A DNA stretch of 64,000 nucleotides, taken from contig JAQTYU010000016.1 in the NCBI GenBank assembly GCA_028688145.1, positions 1 through 64,000 on the forward strand. The letters run 5' to 3'. This DNA comes from Thiotrichaceae bacterium. Lineage in GTDB: Bacteria; Pseudomonadota; Gammaproteobacteria; Beggiatoales; Beggiatoaceae. Of the stretch, positions 1 through 7,404 are shown in pieces. Positions within the stretch are counted from its first letter, which is position 1. Every line of letters begins with the position of its first letter. The position numbers were made by a program, and so were the translations under genes. The notes under the pieces were generated by a model. That model made no database searches. It was not told the origin of the DNA and saw only the letters and a program-made list of their open reading frames with translations.

Positions 1-104
1 GCTCTTTACTTTGAATTAACCCTAAGCTTTTTTAACATGAGTGGCTTTCCTGTCTGTTTTGTCTATTACTATAGTTCCTTTTAGTCCTTAACTTAATGGC
101 TGTG
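1..104 (-). mobile_element. End region of a decayed IS4-type element
   Basis: Positions 1-66 match 18377-18442 almost base for base, and the segment ends at 82-104 in CTTAACTTAATGGCTGTG. A near-identical motif recurs at 18577-18595, 37563-37580 and, inverted, near 37390 and 29500. Read on the minus strand it resembles, from memory, the terminal inverted repeat of IS231/IS4-type elements (CA..GCCCAT.AACTTAAG). At 18 kb the same segment lies beside an IS4-type transposase remnant, so this is probably the end of another copy cut by the window edge. No open reading frame of use is present. Confidence 0.5.
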
Positions 105-136
105 AAACTCTGTTTGGGAACGAGGAAGAGTAGCAA

Positions 137-256
137 GCGTAGGGTGTATAAGGCGTAGCCGCCATACACCTGTAACCACAAATCAGACAAGTTCTTAAAA
201 TAAAGGTACTTTTAAATTGTATTGAGGTGTATGACGCTACGCTTATACACCCTACG
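137..256. repeat. Palindromic miniature repeat
   Basis: An imperfect inverted repeat of about 35 bp brackets this 120-bp segment. The left arm begins CGTAGGGTGTATAAGGCG and the right arm ends CGCTTATACACCCTACG, with AGGTGTATG and CATACACCT as the inner part. It has no coding potential and sits in the gap downstream of tuf. It looks like a non-autonomous transposable element or extragenic palindrome. No second copy was seen in the window. Confidence 0.6.
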
Positions 257-290
257 TTTGAAACCTTAGATAAAGACAACTTTCAAAATG

Positions 291-318
291 CAATTGCGCC
301 ACAAAAGTAGCGCAATTG
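291..318 (-). terminator. Hairpin downstream of tuf
   Basis: CAATTGCGC and GCGCAATTG form a perfect 9-bp stem with a 10-nt loop, 46 bp after the tuf stop codon. The following T-run on the minus strand is weak, so this is a probable but not textbook intrinsic terminator. Confidence 0.55.
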
Positions 319-363
319 GTATTCCAAATAGAAATACTGGAACGAAAGGAAAAAGCGTTTTAA

Positions 364-1548
364 CTACGCGATAACTTTCACAACCACACCAGCACCCACC
401 GTACGACCACCTTCACGAATTGCAAAGCGCAAACCTTCATCCATTGCAATCGGGGCAATCATGGTAACAACCATATTAATATTGTCACCAGGCATCACCA
501 TTTCCACGCCTTCTGGCAATTCAATCGTACCCGTCACGTCTGTGGTACGGAAATAGAATTGTGGACGGTAGCCTTTAAAGAATGGGGTGTGACGACCGCC
601 TTCTTCCTTGGACAGAATGTAAACTTCAGCTTCAAACTTGGTGTGAGGCTTGATTGAACCAGGTTTAGCCAACACTTGACCACGCACAACGTCTTCACGC
701 TTGATACCGCGTAATAACACGCCGACGTTTTCGCCTGCACGACCTTCGTCCAATAACTTACGGAACATTTCAACACCCGTACAGGTGCTCTTCCGAGTAT
801 CAGTAATACCGACGATTTCAACTTCTTCGCCGACTTTTACCACGCCGCGTTCAATACGACCCGTCACCACGGTGCCACGACCTGCGATGGAGAATACGTC
901 TTCAATAGGCATCAAGAAAGGTTTGTCGATAGCACGTTCAGGTTCAGGAATATAGTTATCCAAATAACCTGCTAATTCGATAATTTTTTCTTCCCATGCA
1001 GCATCACCTTCCAATGCTTTCAAGGCAGAACCGCGAATCACAGGAATATCGTCACCAGGGAAGTTGTATTGAGTTAACAACTCACGAACTTCCATTTCGA
1101 CTAATTCGAGCAACTCTTCATCTTCAACCATGTCGCACTTATTCATAAACACGATCATGTAAGGAATGCCAACTTGGCGACCGAGCAGGATGTGTTCACG
1201 GGTTTGTGGCATAGGGCCATCGGTTGCCGCAACCACTAAAATTGCGCCGTCCATTTGCGCCGCACCAGTGATCATGTTTTTAACATAGTCAGCGTGTCCG
1301 GGGCAGTCGACGTGTGCGTAGTGGCGTGAAGGCGTGTTGTATTCAACGTGAGAGGTGTTGATGGTAATCCCACGAGCACGTTCTTCAGGTGCGTTGTCGA
1401 TTTGGTCAAAAGCGCGCGCGCTACCGCCATATCTCTTAGCCAATACGGTAGTAATTGCAGCGGTCAACGTGGTTTTACCATGGTCAACGTGACCGATAGT
1501 GCCGACGTTTAAATGGGGTTTGGCACGTTCAAATTTTTCTTTAGACAC
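364..1548 (-). CDS. tuf: Elongation factor Tu
   Basis: EF-Tu delivers aminoacyl-tRNA to the ribosome as a GTPase in the cytosol. The 394-residue product is full length: the P-loop GHVDHGKT lies at residues 19-26, DCPGH and NKCD follow in the G domain, and two beta-barrel domains run to the C-terminus. The start is a GTG preceded by AAGGA on the minus strand. In gammaproteobacteria tuf usually lies behind fusA in the str operon or behind tRNA genes before secE-nusG. Here neither arrangement is seen: the gene stands alone between a repeat-filled gap and a lipoprotein gene facing away, so it is probably transcribed from its own promoter. The assignment is certain; which tuf copy this represents is not known. 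Confidence 0.98.
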   Translation of the reverse strand: MSKEKFERAKPHLNVGTIGHVDHGKTTLTAAITTVLAKRYGGSARAFDQIDNAPEERARGITINTSHVEYNTPSRHYAHVDCPGHADYVKNMITGAAQMDGAILVVAATDGPMPQTREHILLGRQVGIPYMIVFMNKCDMVEDEELLELVEMEVRELLTQYNFPGDDIPVIRGSALKALEGDAAWEEKIIELAGYLDNYIPEPERAIDKPFLMPIEDVFSIAGRGTVVTGRIERGVVKVGEEVEIVGITDTRKSTCTGVEMFRKLLDEGRAGENVGVLLRGIKREDVVRGQVLAKPGSIKPHTKFEAEVYILSKEEGGRHTPFFKGYRPQFYFRTTDVTGTIELPEGVEMVMPGDNINMVVTMIAPIAMDEGLRFAIREGGRTVGAGVVVKVIA

Positions 1549-1731
1549 GGGTAATCCTTAAATATGTGGTTTGAATTAAAAGTAACCAGTTTCAAATAAC
1601 ATGAAAAACTGGCAGAAATTAAGTGATGACAATTTCAATATACAATACGACAGTTATTGTGTTAAGAGACAATAACAAATCTCCAGAAATTCGTTTGCTA
1701 TAAAACTGAAATCGCGCTGCTAAAGTTCTGC

Positions 1732-1740
1732 ATTATATCA
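1732..1740 (-). promoter_or_regulatory. Candidate extended -10 promoter for tuf
   Basis: The minus strand reads TGATATAAT, an extended -10 box, about 185 bp upstream of the tuf start. A second TATAAT lies just upstream (plus 1751-1756). No good -35 box was found at 17 bp from either. The rest of 1549-1888 is AT-rich noncoding sequence with no tRNA recognised. Confidence 0.35.
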
Positions 1741-1812
1741 AATTGAGATCATTATAGGCTGTAAACAGGGTAAACCCCGAACACGAAAATTACTGATATA
1801 CTGATTGCAAAA

Positions 1813-1834
1813 TTAAAACAGCGGGCTGTTTTAA
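1813..1834. promoter_or_regulatory. Perfect palindrome before the lipoprotein gene
   Basis: TTAAAACAGC and GCTGTTTTAA form a perfect 10-bp inverted repeat separated by two bases, 55 bp before the lipoprotein start codon. The tight two-base centre suggests an operator for a dimeric regulator rather than a terminator. No regulator can be named. Confidence 0.35.
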
Positions 1835-1888
1835 CAGAAATGGCGATTTTAATCGTCTTGTCCTTATAACCCTTGGAGAGAGTTTATC

Positions 1889-2440
1889 TTGAAAATTAAG
1901 TCCGTATTATTAAGCATCAGTATTGCAGCCTTATTAAGCGGTTGCGGTGGCTCAGGTTCTACCCTTGATACCTTGTCAGGCATTCCCGGTTTGTCAGGAA
2001 ACGCGGACACGATTAGTTCAAATGGCGGCGCAAGTCTGAATTTGATCGACACCGATGCCTTTGACAAAGAATTGTCTAGCTCGATGTCCAGTAACTTGGA
2101 AAAAATCGAAGTGACTTCCGTCCGTCAATTGCAAATGGATAAAATTCCAGAACGCTTGAAAAAGTGGTTAAGCGTGCTCAGCAATTATAAAGGTAAAGTG
2201 GATGTTGAGCCTAAATCTCGCACTTTATCTTTAACCGCCATTGCTACCGTGGTCGCCCCAATCGCGTATAGTTATCTGAAAGAGCAGCTAACCTATTTGC
2301 CTGCGAAGAATTATAACGCAACTTTGTATTATACGCCCTCTACCAATATCTTGGAAAAGCTTGTGTTCACGCGCAAAGCAACTGCCTCCACCACGGGCGC
2401 AGGTTCATTCATGCAAAAACTGCCTTCTTTACTGCCTTAA
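1889..2440 (+). CDS. Predicted lipoprotein of unknown function
   Basis: The 183-residue product starts with a basic n-region and hydrophobic core followed by a lipobox LLSG-C with the acylated cysteine at residue 19, so it should be a lipoprotein of the inner or outer membrane. The mature part begins with a Gly/Ser-rich stretch (residues 20-50), then a mixed helix/strand region containing a short hydrophobic segment near residues 110-122. I do not recognise a family. The start is a TTG with GGAGAG eight bases upstream; no ATG in frame gives the signal peptide. It is flanked by tuf and xthA, both on the other strand, so it forms a single-gene unit ending at a shared convergent terminator. Confidence 0.75.
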   Translation: MKIKSVLLSISIAALLSGCGGSGSTLDTLSGIPGLSGNADTISSNGGASLNLIDTDAFDKELSSSMSSNLEKIEVTSVRQLQMDKIPERLKKWLSVLSNYKGKVDVEPKSRTLSLTAIATVVAPIAYSYLKEQLTYLPAKNYNATLYYTPSTNILEKLVFTRKATASTTGAGSFMQKLPSLLP

Positions 2441-2451
2441 CTTATTGATTT

Positions 2452-2482
2452 CAGCCGCGCTTTTTTGCACAAGGCGCGGCTG
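2452..2482. terminator. Convergent hairpin between lipoprotein gene and xthA
   Basis: CAGCCGCGC and GCGCGGCTG form a 9-bp GC-rich stem enclosing a T-rich loop. It lies 12 bp after the lipoprotein gene and 20 bp after the xthA stop on the other strand, so it could end transcription from both sides. Confidence 0.65.
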
Positions 2483-2501
2483 ATCAGCACTCGCAGCCAT
2501 T

Positions 2502-3278
2502 CTAAAAGTCCACTTCAAACTGCGCCAGCACAGGCGCGTGGTCTGAAGGACGTTCCCAGCCACGCGGCACTAAATCCGTTGCACACTGTATGCAGGTTTT
2601 TGCCAAGGCGTGATTCGCTAAAATCAAATCAATGCGCACGCCTAAATTGCGTCGAAATGCCGCCGCGCGATAATCCCACCAGCTATAACTTTTGGGCGGT
2701 TGCGGAAAACATTGGAACACATCTTGCAATCCCAAATCATAAACGGCTTGTAAATGCTCACGCACGCTTGCGTGGGTTAAAATTCCGTCACGATAAGCTT
2801 CAGGGTCACACACATCTTCATCGCGGGGTGCAATATTAAAATCTCCCAGTAATATCACTTTGGGATAAGTTTTTAAACTTTCTGCCACCAGCGTTTGTAA
2901 ATGCGACAACCATTCTAATTTATACGCAAATTTTTCTGAACCGACTTCGCTACCATTCGGAATATACACATTAATTACCCGCAAATCGCCATAACTCACA
3001 GCTAAAATGCGGCGTTGTGGGTCGATATAATTGGGGAAATCGGTTTGAATTTCTGAACCTTGCATACGGCTTAATAATGCCACGCCGTTATAAGTTTTTT
3101 GTCCTGCAAACTCACAGTGATAGCCCGCTGCTTCAAGCTCTGCCCGTGGAAACAATTCATCCACCACTTTAATTTCTTGGAGCGCGATAATATCAGCTTG
3201 TTGCAGCTTCAGCCATTCTAAAAGTTGGGGTAAACGCACTCTTAAAGAGTTTACATTCCATGTGGCAATTTTTAACAT
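2502..3278 (-). CDS. xthA: Exodeoxyribonuclease III
   Basis: This is an ExoIII-type AP endonuclease and 3'-5' exonuclease of base excision repair. The 258 residues carry the usual landmarks: MLKIATWNVNSL at the N-terminus, the metal-binding glutamate in LQEIK (about residue 35), Y-IPNG in the middle, the catalytic GDFNIAP, the W-D segment YSWWDYR, and the C-terminal SDHAPV with the catalytic histidine. Length equals the family norm of 250-270. It stands alone, with an AT-rich 210-bp gap upstream that has no obvious gene. The assignment to the xth family is secure; the choice between close paralogues (xthA, exoA) rests on length and motifs only. Confidence 0.95.
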   Translation of the reverse strand: MLKIATWNVNSLRVRLPQLLEWLKLQQADIIALQEIKVVDELFPRAELEAAGYHCEFAGQKTYNGVALLSRMQGSEIQTDFPNYIDPQRRILAVSYGDLRVINVYIPNGSEVGSEKFAYKLEWLSHLQTLVAESLKTYPKVILLGDFNIAPRDEDVCDPEAYRDGILTHASVREHLQAVYDLGLQDVFQCFPQPPKSYSWWDYRAAAFRRNLGVRIDLILANHALAKTCIQCATDLVPRGWERPSDHAPVLAQFEVDF

Positions 3279-3490
3279 GTTTATCCTATAGATTTTAATG
3301 GTTTATATAAAGCTAACATCCTACTATTTGAATTTTAATATTTTTATTAAAATACTTTCCCAATCATTAAAAATTGTTCTACAATTTTCCCAACTTTTCA
3401 AAGCTAAAGAAATGATGTTATTAAAACATCGCTGACTTCGGATGCTAAAAAGTATACCAACAGCTTTTTTTAAAAACGAGAGGATTTGCA

Positions 3491-4474
3491 ATGGGATTTA
3501 AACTTTCTAAATTCGCGGGACTACTCATGGTTTCCGCTTTCATTAGCAGCGATGCTTTTGCGGCTGCGATTAGCAGTGCTGCAACGGGAAACTGGAGTGC
3601 TACTGCGACATGGACGGGTGGTGTTGTTCCCACAGCTACGGATACTGCAACTATTGCTGCAGGTCATACGGTCACTGTTGATGCTGCTGCCAGCGCAGTT
3701 GGGCTGACTGTTGCTGCAACTGGGACACTGAACTTTTCAGGTTCATCTACTTTGAGTGCTGGCGCAGCTGGGATTCAAAACTCTGGTTTATTTGATGCCA
3801 CCAATGCAGGTGCTATTAGCTCAGCGGCAACAAATGGTATGACCCAAGGTCTTTACAATCATACAGGTGCTACTTTCACGATGGGCACATCAACGCTTAC
3901 CCTGACTGCTGCTCTGGCTATTGCCCTTGAAAATGACGGCACATTTACCAGTGGAATAGGTTTAGTTAGTGCCACTGATTTCCGAAATGGATTCACTAAT
4001 GCCACAGCCTCGTTCACACTCGGGAGTGGTGGTTTATCTGTCACACATTTTCATCCGACTAACGGTTCTATCGCTTTAACTGGCAATATCACAGTGAGCC
4101 AATCTATTCAACCTGGGACAGCCACTTATTCTGGCGCAGGAAAAGTCATGTTAACGGATGCAGCTCATGGTATTGTGGGTCCCGTCAATTTACATAATTT
4201 ACAAATTGCGACTTTGACAGCTGCTCGCACAATTAGTATTGCAGGCGCAGTGACGACTACGGGCACAACGGCATTGAATGGTGCCGCAGCAGGCTCGATT
4301 ACATTTACAGGTGCGGGTAGTATTACGCCGTTCACTTCAACCTTATGTGCTTCTTCTAACGTAACTGGTATCACTTGTACAGGCGGTGGTGGTGGTGGTG
4401 CTGTATCTGCCCCAATTGATTTAATCTCTTCTGGAAAATCATCAAGCTTTTCAAGAGAAGTTAAACTGAAATAG
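3491..4474 (+). CDS. Secreted G8/beta-helix-like protein with C-terminal motif
   Basis: The 327-residue product has a signal peptide (cleavage near SDAFA, residues 20-25). Residues 30-70 hold a [19 protein letters not shown] stretch resembling the G8 domain (tryptophan, WxGG, VPxxxD and later AGHTVTVD). The rest is low-complexity Ala/Thr/Gly/Ser sequence with short strand-like repeats, as in parallel beta-helix surface proteins. A pair of cysteines sits near residues 285-295, followed by six glycines. The last 21 residues align with the end of the secreted protein at 52647-53402 (see findings). The gene has a good ribosome site, GAGAGG, before ATG. No neighbour suggests a role; a surface or extracellular protein is inferred. 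Confidence 0.7.
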   Translation: MGFKLSKFAGLLMVSAFISSDAFAAAISSAATGNWSATATWTGGVVPTATDTATIAAGHTVTVDAAASAVGLTVAATGTLNFSGSSTLSAGAAGIQNSGLFDATNAGAISSAATNGMTQGLYNHTGATFTMGTSTLTLTAALAIALENDGTFTSGIGLVSATDFRNGFTNATASFTLGSGGLSVTHFHPTNGSIALTGNITVSQSIQPGTATYSGAGKVMLTDAAHGIVGPVNLHNLQIATLTAARTISIAGAVTTTGTTALNGAAAGSITFTGAGSITPFTSTLCASSNVTGITCTGGGGGGAVSAPIDLISSGKSSSFSREVKLK

Positions 4475-4480
4475 TCCTTT

Positions 4481-4517
4481 TTAAAGCCTGTGTGATTCAC
4501 AAACACTCAGGCTTTAA
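4481..4517 (+). terminator. Hairpin after the G8-like gene
   Basis: TTAAAGCCTG and CAGGCTTTAA form a perfect 10-bp stem seven bases after the stop codon. A long T-run is absent, so termination is likely but not assured. Confidence 0.55.
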
Positions 4518-4592
4518 CAGCGTATCACACAATGAATACCTCTCCGTTCATCTGCATCATAAAGAAATCTTGCTTCTAAGCCTAAACTTAAC

Positions 4593-4765
4593 CTGAGTTC
4601 GGGATAAGAAAACTAGGAATTACGCAGTTGAAATCAGAATTTATTTATAATGAGTTAGTATTGTGCGCTGCATAATAGCACGTCTAGTAAAATCAAATAG
4701 TTACAGATTCAACTGCGTAACTCCTAAAAACTTAAGTTTTTTGCTATTTCTTATCTCGAACTCAG
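4593..4765. repeat. Outer inverted repeat holding an inserted MITE
   Basis: CTGAGTTCGGGATAAGAA at 4593-4610 and TTCTTATCTCGAACTCAG at 4748-4765 are inverted repeats with one mismatch in 18. They flank the smaller element at 4614-4726, so one element appears to sit inside another. A related arm (CTGAGTTTGGAATAAG) occurs near 50348 and a shorter piece near 52314. Confidence 0.55.
4614..4726 (+). mobile_element. MITE-like element, copy A
   Basis: A 113-bp element with terminal inverted repeats: TAGGAATTACGCAGTTGAA at the left and TTCAACTGCGTAACTCCTA at the right. Its full length aligns with the reverse complement of 18456-18570, including the internal block around AATGAGTTA..ATTGTGC. Two diverged copies in unrelated places, with no reading frame, indicate a non-autonomous transposable element. 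The transposase that would move it is not in the window. Confidence 0.75.
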
Positions 4766-4840
4766 ATTAAACTTAATGTCAGTGACCCGCACAGTTATAC
4801 AGATGGGCAAGCCTGCAAGTTTTAACTTGATGCGGGATTG
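4766..4840 (-). pseudogene. IS4-type transposase shred
   Basis: The minus-strand frame encodes KLAGLPICITVRVTDIKF. It matches the remnant near 18250-18325 (KLAGLPTAMRMRLNEAKF) and corresponds to the segment that in IS4-type transposases precedes the second catalytic region. It is only about 25 codons long with stops upstream. The rest of 4841-5128 holds no feature that I can support. Confidence 0.4.
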
Positions 4841-5128
4841 GGAGCGCAGTAAAACTTTCTAAAATTCTGTTCAAACAGTCAGCGCGTAAACAATCCCGTT
4901 AAATACATGACACTTTTATGAAAATTCGTCTCTCCTGTTTTCAAGCCTCTTAAAATTATGCTAAAAATATCTTATTGTATTTATTAGATAAAAAAGTGAT
5001 TTAAAGCTAAACTAAAAAACAGCATGGTTTTTGCGATGTAGAAAGACTACATAGGCGACCAAACTGAAACTCTCAACTTTCCTGTCAGTTTGCATCTCGC
5101 CCTTCTTTCTTAAGCATAGGCATAAACC

Positions 5129-5767
5129 ATGAGCGAATTGACTATTTACACCCAACCCAGCGATATTATGAGCCGTTTGCATTTCAGCATTCAGAGCTTA
5201 CATAAAAACGTAGAGCGCAATCCCTATAACCAAGCAATTCTTGCCCATAACTTGCCGATGGGTTTATACGTAGGGCAATTGGCGGCTTATCTCTGCATTT
5301 ATCGCAGCCTAGAAAATGCTTGTAATAACAGTGAACATCCTGTGTTAGCCCGGGTTTGGCAAGCCGATATGGCAAAATTACCGCTATTGCAAGCCGACTT
5401 AGATTGTTTCACTTTAGAAATGCCCCGCAGCTTAGTACAAACTGCCACCATTGCCTTTGTGCACTATATCGACGCGATTGCAAATCACCCCTATCAATTG
5501 CTAGGCGCGCTGTATGTGTTTGAAGGTTCGACTTTAGGAATGCGCGAATTATTGCCACATTTGCAAAATACCTTCAGTTTAGAATACCAAGGCGTGTCTT
5601 TTTATGCAGGTTATGGCGAGATGAACCGCGTGCGTTGGGATGGTTTCAAGCGGCGTATGAATTTATCCATCACTGACGAAATCGCCCAAGAAGCCTGCAT
5701 CGCCACCGCACAACAAACCTTCAATTTAATTGATAATTTACTGCTGGCTTTGTGGCATTCACAATAA
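5129..5767 (+). CDS. Haem oxygenase family protein (biliverdin-producing type)
   Basis: The 212-residue all-helical protein resembles bacterial haem oxygenases, which open haem to biliverdin, CO and iron using a reductant. Visible signs are the N-terminal LH...LHKNVERNPY segment with candidate haem-ligand histidines, and the distal-helix motif LLGALYVFEGSTLG (about residues 128-141) with its glycine kink, followed by Y..MNRVRWDGF. Length fits the family (190-230). No phytochrome, haem-uptake or iron-transport gene lies nearby, so whether it supplies a chromophore or recycles iron cannot be told. The ribosome site is weak. Family confidence is good; activity depends on the proximal histidine, which I could not align with certainty. 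Confidence 0.75.
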   Translation: MSELTIYTQPSDIMSRLHFSIQSLHKNVERNPYNQAILAHNLPMGLYVGQLAAYLCIYRSLENACNNSEHPVLARVWQADMAKLPLLQADLDCFTLEMPRSLVQTATIAFVHYIDAIANHPYQLLGALYVFEGSTLGMRELLPHLQNTFSLEYQGVSFYAGYGEMNRVRWDGFKRRMNLSITDEIAQEACIATAQQTFNLIDNLLLALWHSQ

Positions 5768-5857
5768 ACTGCGGGTGCTCTCCGCGATGAATCCTTGCCT
5801 ATTATCCGAATCGCTTATATGCTTAAAAAATAAAGCCCTTCGCCAACGGAGTTGTGC

Positions 5858-6184
5858 ATGGAAAATACCCTCAATCGCCTGCTCGCTGCTGAAACCCAAG
5901 CTGAAAGTCTGGTTGCCGCAGCCGTGCGAGAACGTGAACAACTGATTCAGCAAACCCTGACTGAAACTCAACATCAGGAACAGCAGTTTGTCGCAAAAAT
6001 TCCTGATTTGCAGGCAAGTTTTTTACAAAAGGCGGAAGCACACGCGCAACAAAGTATTTCTGAGTTGACTAAACGCTATGCAGAACGTAAAGCAGCCTTA
6101 CAAGAATTAGCACAGGATAATCAGCAACAGGCTTTGAATGCCGCGATAGCGGTGTTATTTGCGCTGGGTAAAGAGGGCGCGTAA
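5858..6184 (+). CDS. V-type ATPase peripheral stalk-like coiled-coil subunit
   Basis: A 108-residue, almost wholly helical protein rich in Gln, Glu and Ala with heptad-like spacing, lying directly before subunit C and sharing one base of its stop codon with the next start. It resembles the G/H (stalk) subunits of bacterial and archaeal V-type ATPases, which form part of the stator. The frame can be extended six bases to a TTG, but the ATG at 5858 has GGAG at the right distance and gives MENTLNRLLAAETQAESL, typical of subunit H. Sequence similarity in such coiled coils is weak, so position is the stronger evidence. Confidence 0.65.
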   Translation: MENTLNRLLAAETQAESLVAAAVREREQLIQQTLTETQHQEQQFVAKIPDLQASFLQKAEAHAQQSISELTKRYAERKAALQELAQDNQQQALNAAIAVLFALGKEGA

Positions 6185-7215
6185 TGAACCACTTTACCCG
6201 TTATGCTTATTTAAATGCTCGGGTGGCAGTTTTGGCAACCCGATTATTGCCAGAAAGCCATCTTTACGAATTATTTCACGCGAAAGCGGGGCAATCACAA
6301 AGTAGCACGCGCAATTTGGATGATTGGCTGAAAGATGACAGCTTAGATTTCAAGCTTTTAGAACAAGCATGGTTTCTAAAAATGCTGGATGATTTTAGAG
6401 TTTTAATTCGTCCGCTCACTGCCGCAGACCGTGACCTCTTGTTATATTGGCTGCGTAAAAATGAGATTGCCAATTTAAAAACTATTTTACGGGGAAAATT
6501 AGCAGGTTTATCCGCCGATAATATCGCCTCACAGCTATTAGAGCTGGGACAACTAGCAAGCTTGCCCTTAGAACAATTACTGAACACTGAAGATGTCAGT
6601 GAATTGTTGCGCCATTTAGAAAACAGCCCTTACGGCACAATTGCCCGCCAATCACGGCGCGCGTTTGAAGAGCGTCATGATTTGCACGCTTTAGATTCTG
6701 CCATCGACCGCCATTATTTACTTGGGTTGGTCGCCAAACTGAAAACCCTAGAAAGCAGCTCGCGCAAAGCTTTATTGCCGCTGGTGAGCGCGTGGGTGGA
6801 TCAATTCAATTTATTATGGCTGTTGCGCTATCGTTTCAGTTATCAACTCTCTTCCGCCGAAACTTTTTATTTACTCATTCCGACTTCCTATCATCTGAAT
6901 CGTGAAGTGTTGTTGCGCTTGGTCGAATTAAACAGCCTTGAAGAAGTGCTTGCTCAATTGCCAGAACCTTTGCGCGGTTTATTAGCGGATACTGATAGTA
7001 TATTTAACGTTGAACAGCGTCTACTCGAAAACCTCAAACACGTTGCAGAACATACCTTGCGTTGGGAAAATTTCAGCATTGCCAAAGCCTTGGCATACCT
7101 TTTCCTACGAGAATTAGAAATGTGGAGGGTGCTCGCGATTGTGAAAGGTAAACGTTTAAAATTACCGCCCAGCGCGATTGCGGCGGCGGCACATTTGAAC
7201 ATGAGTGTGCAATAA
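6184..7215 (+). CDS. ntpC: V-type ATPase subunit C
   Basis: This subunit (AtpC/NtpC, equivalent to eukaryotic subunit d) is a funnel-shaped helical protein that connects the central stalk to the membrane rotor. The 343-residue product begins YAYLNARVAVLATRLL, which matches the family's opening Y.NARVRA, and is helical throughout. Length matches the family (about 330-350). Its start overlaps the previous stop (TAATG), implying translational coupling. After its stop a repeat-rich 190-bp gap separates it from subunit I, so the ancestral operon has been interrupted by a palindromic insertion, though transcription may still pass through. Confidence 0.8.
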   Translation: MNHFTRYAYLNARVAVLATRLLPESHLYELFHAKAGQSQSSTRNLDDWLKDDSLDFKLLEQAWFLKMLDDFRVLIRPLTAADRDLLLYWLRKNEIANLKTILRGKLAGLSADNIASQLLELGQLASLPLEQLLNTEDVSELLRHLENSPYGTIARQSRRAFEERHDLHALDSAIDRHYLLGLVAKLKTLESSSRKALLPLVSAWVDQFNLLWLLRYRFSYQLSSAETFYLLIPTSYHLNREVLLRLVELNSLEEVLAQLPEPLRGLLADTDSIFNVEQRLLENLKHVAEHTLRWENFSIAKALAYLFLRELEMWRVLAIVKGKRLKLPPSAIAAAAHLNMSVQ

Positions 7216-7221
7216 ATTCCC

Positions 7222-7352
7222 CAACGCGCCCCCAACCCCCTAAAGGGGGCTTAAAGAAAAAATCTTTATAATATTTAGCCCCCTTTAGGGGGTGGGGGGC
7301 GCAGTTAAGATTTAAAACTAGCTCCTAAATCCCTTAAAAGGGACTTTAAAAG
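7222..7352. repeat. GC-rich palindromic repeat (family R3), copy 1
   Basis: Contains CCCCAACCCCCTAAAGGGGG, its inverse near 7276-7300, and then CTCCTAAATCCCTTAAAAGG with GGACTTTAAAA. Related units occur at 24968-25090, 29568-29655 and 61838-61976. The arms could fold into strong hairpins. It sits between subunits C and I of the V-type ATPase. Confidence 0.7.
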
Positions 7353-7404
7353 ATAAAAAATAAGTTCTTATTAGAAAGAGCTAACGCAAGTTTAAGAGGC
7401 ATTT

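Noticed and set aside
88..279. A 63-codon minus-strand frame at the left edge.
   Set aside because: It spans the palindromic repeat and IS end; no ribosome site or recognisable protein.
534..955. Frames of 84-95 codons inside tuf.
   Set aside because: Shadows of a highly conserved gene in another frame.
2465..2839. A 124-codon plus-strand frame.
   Set aside because: Lies wholly antisense to xthA.
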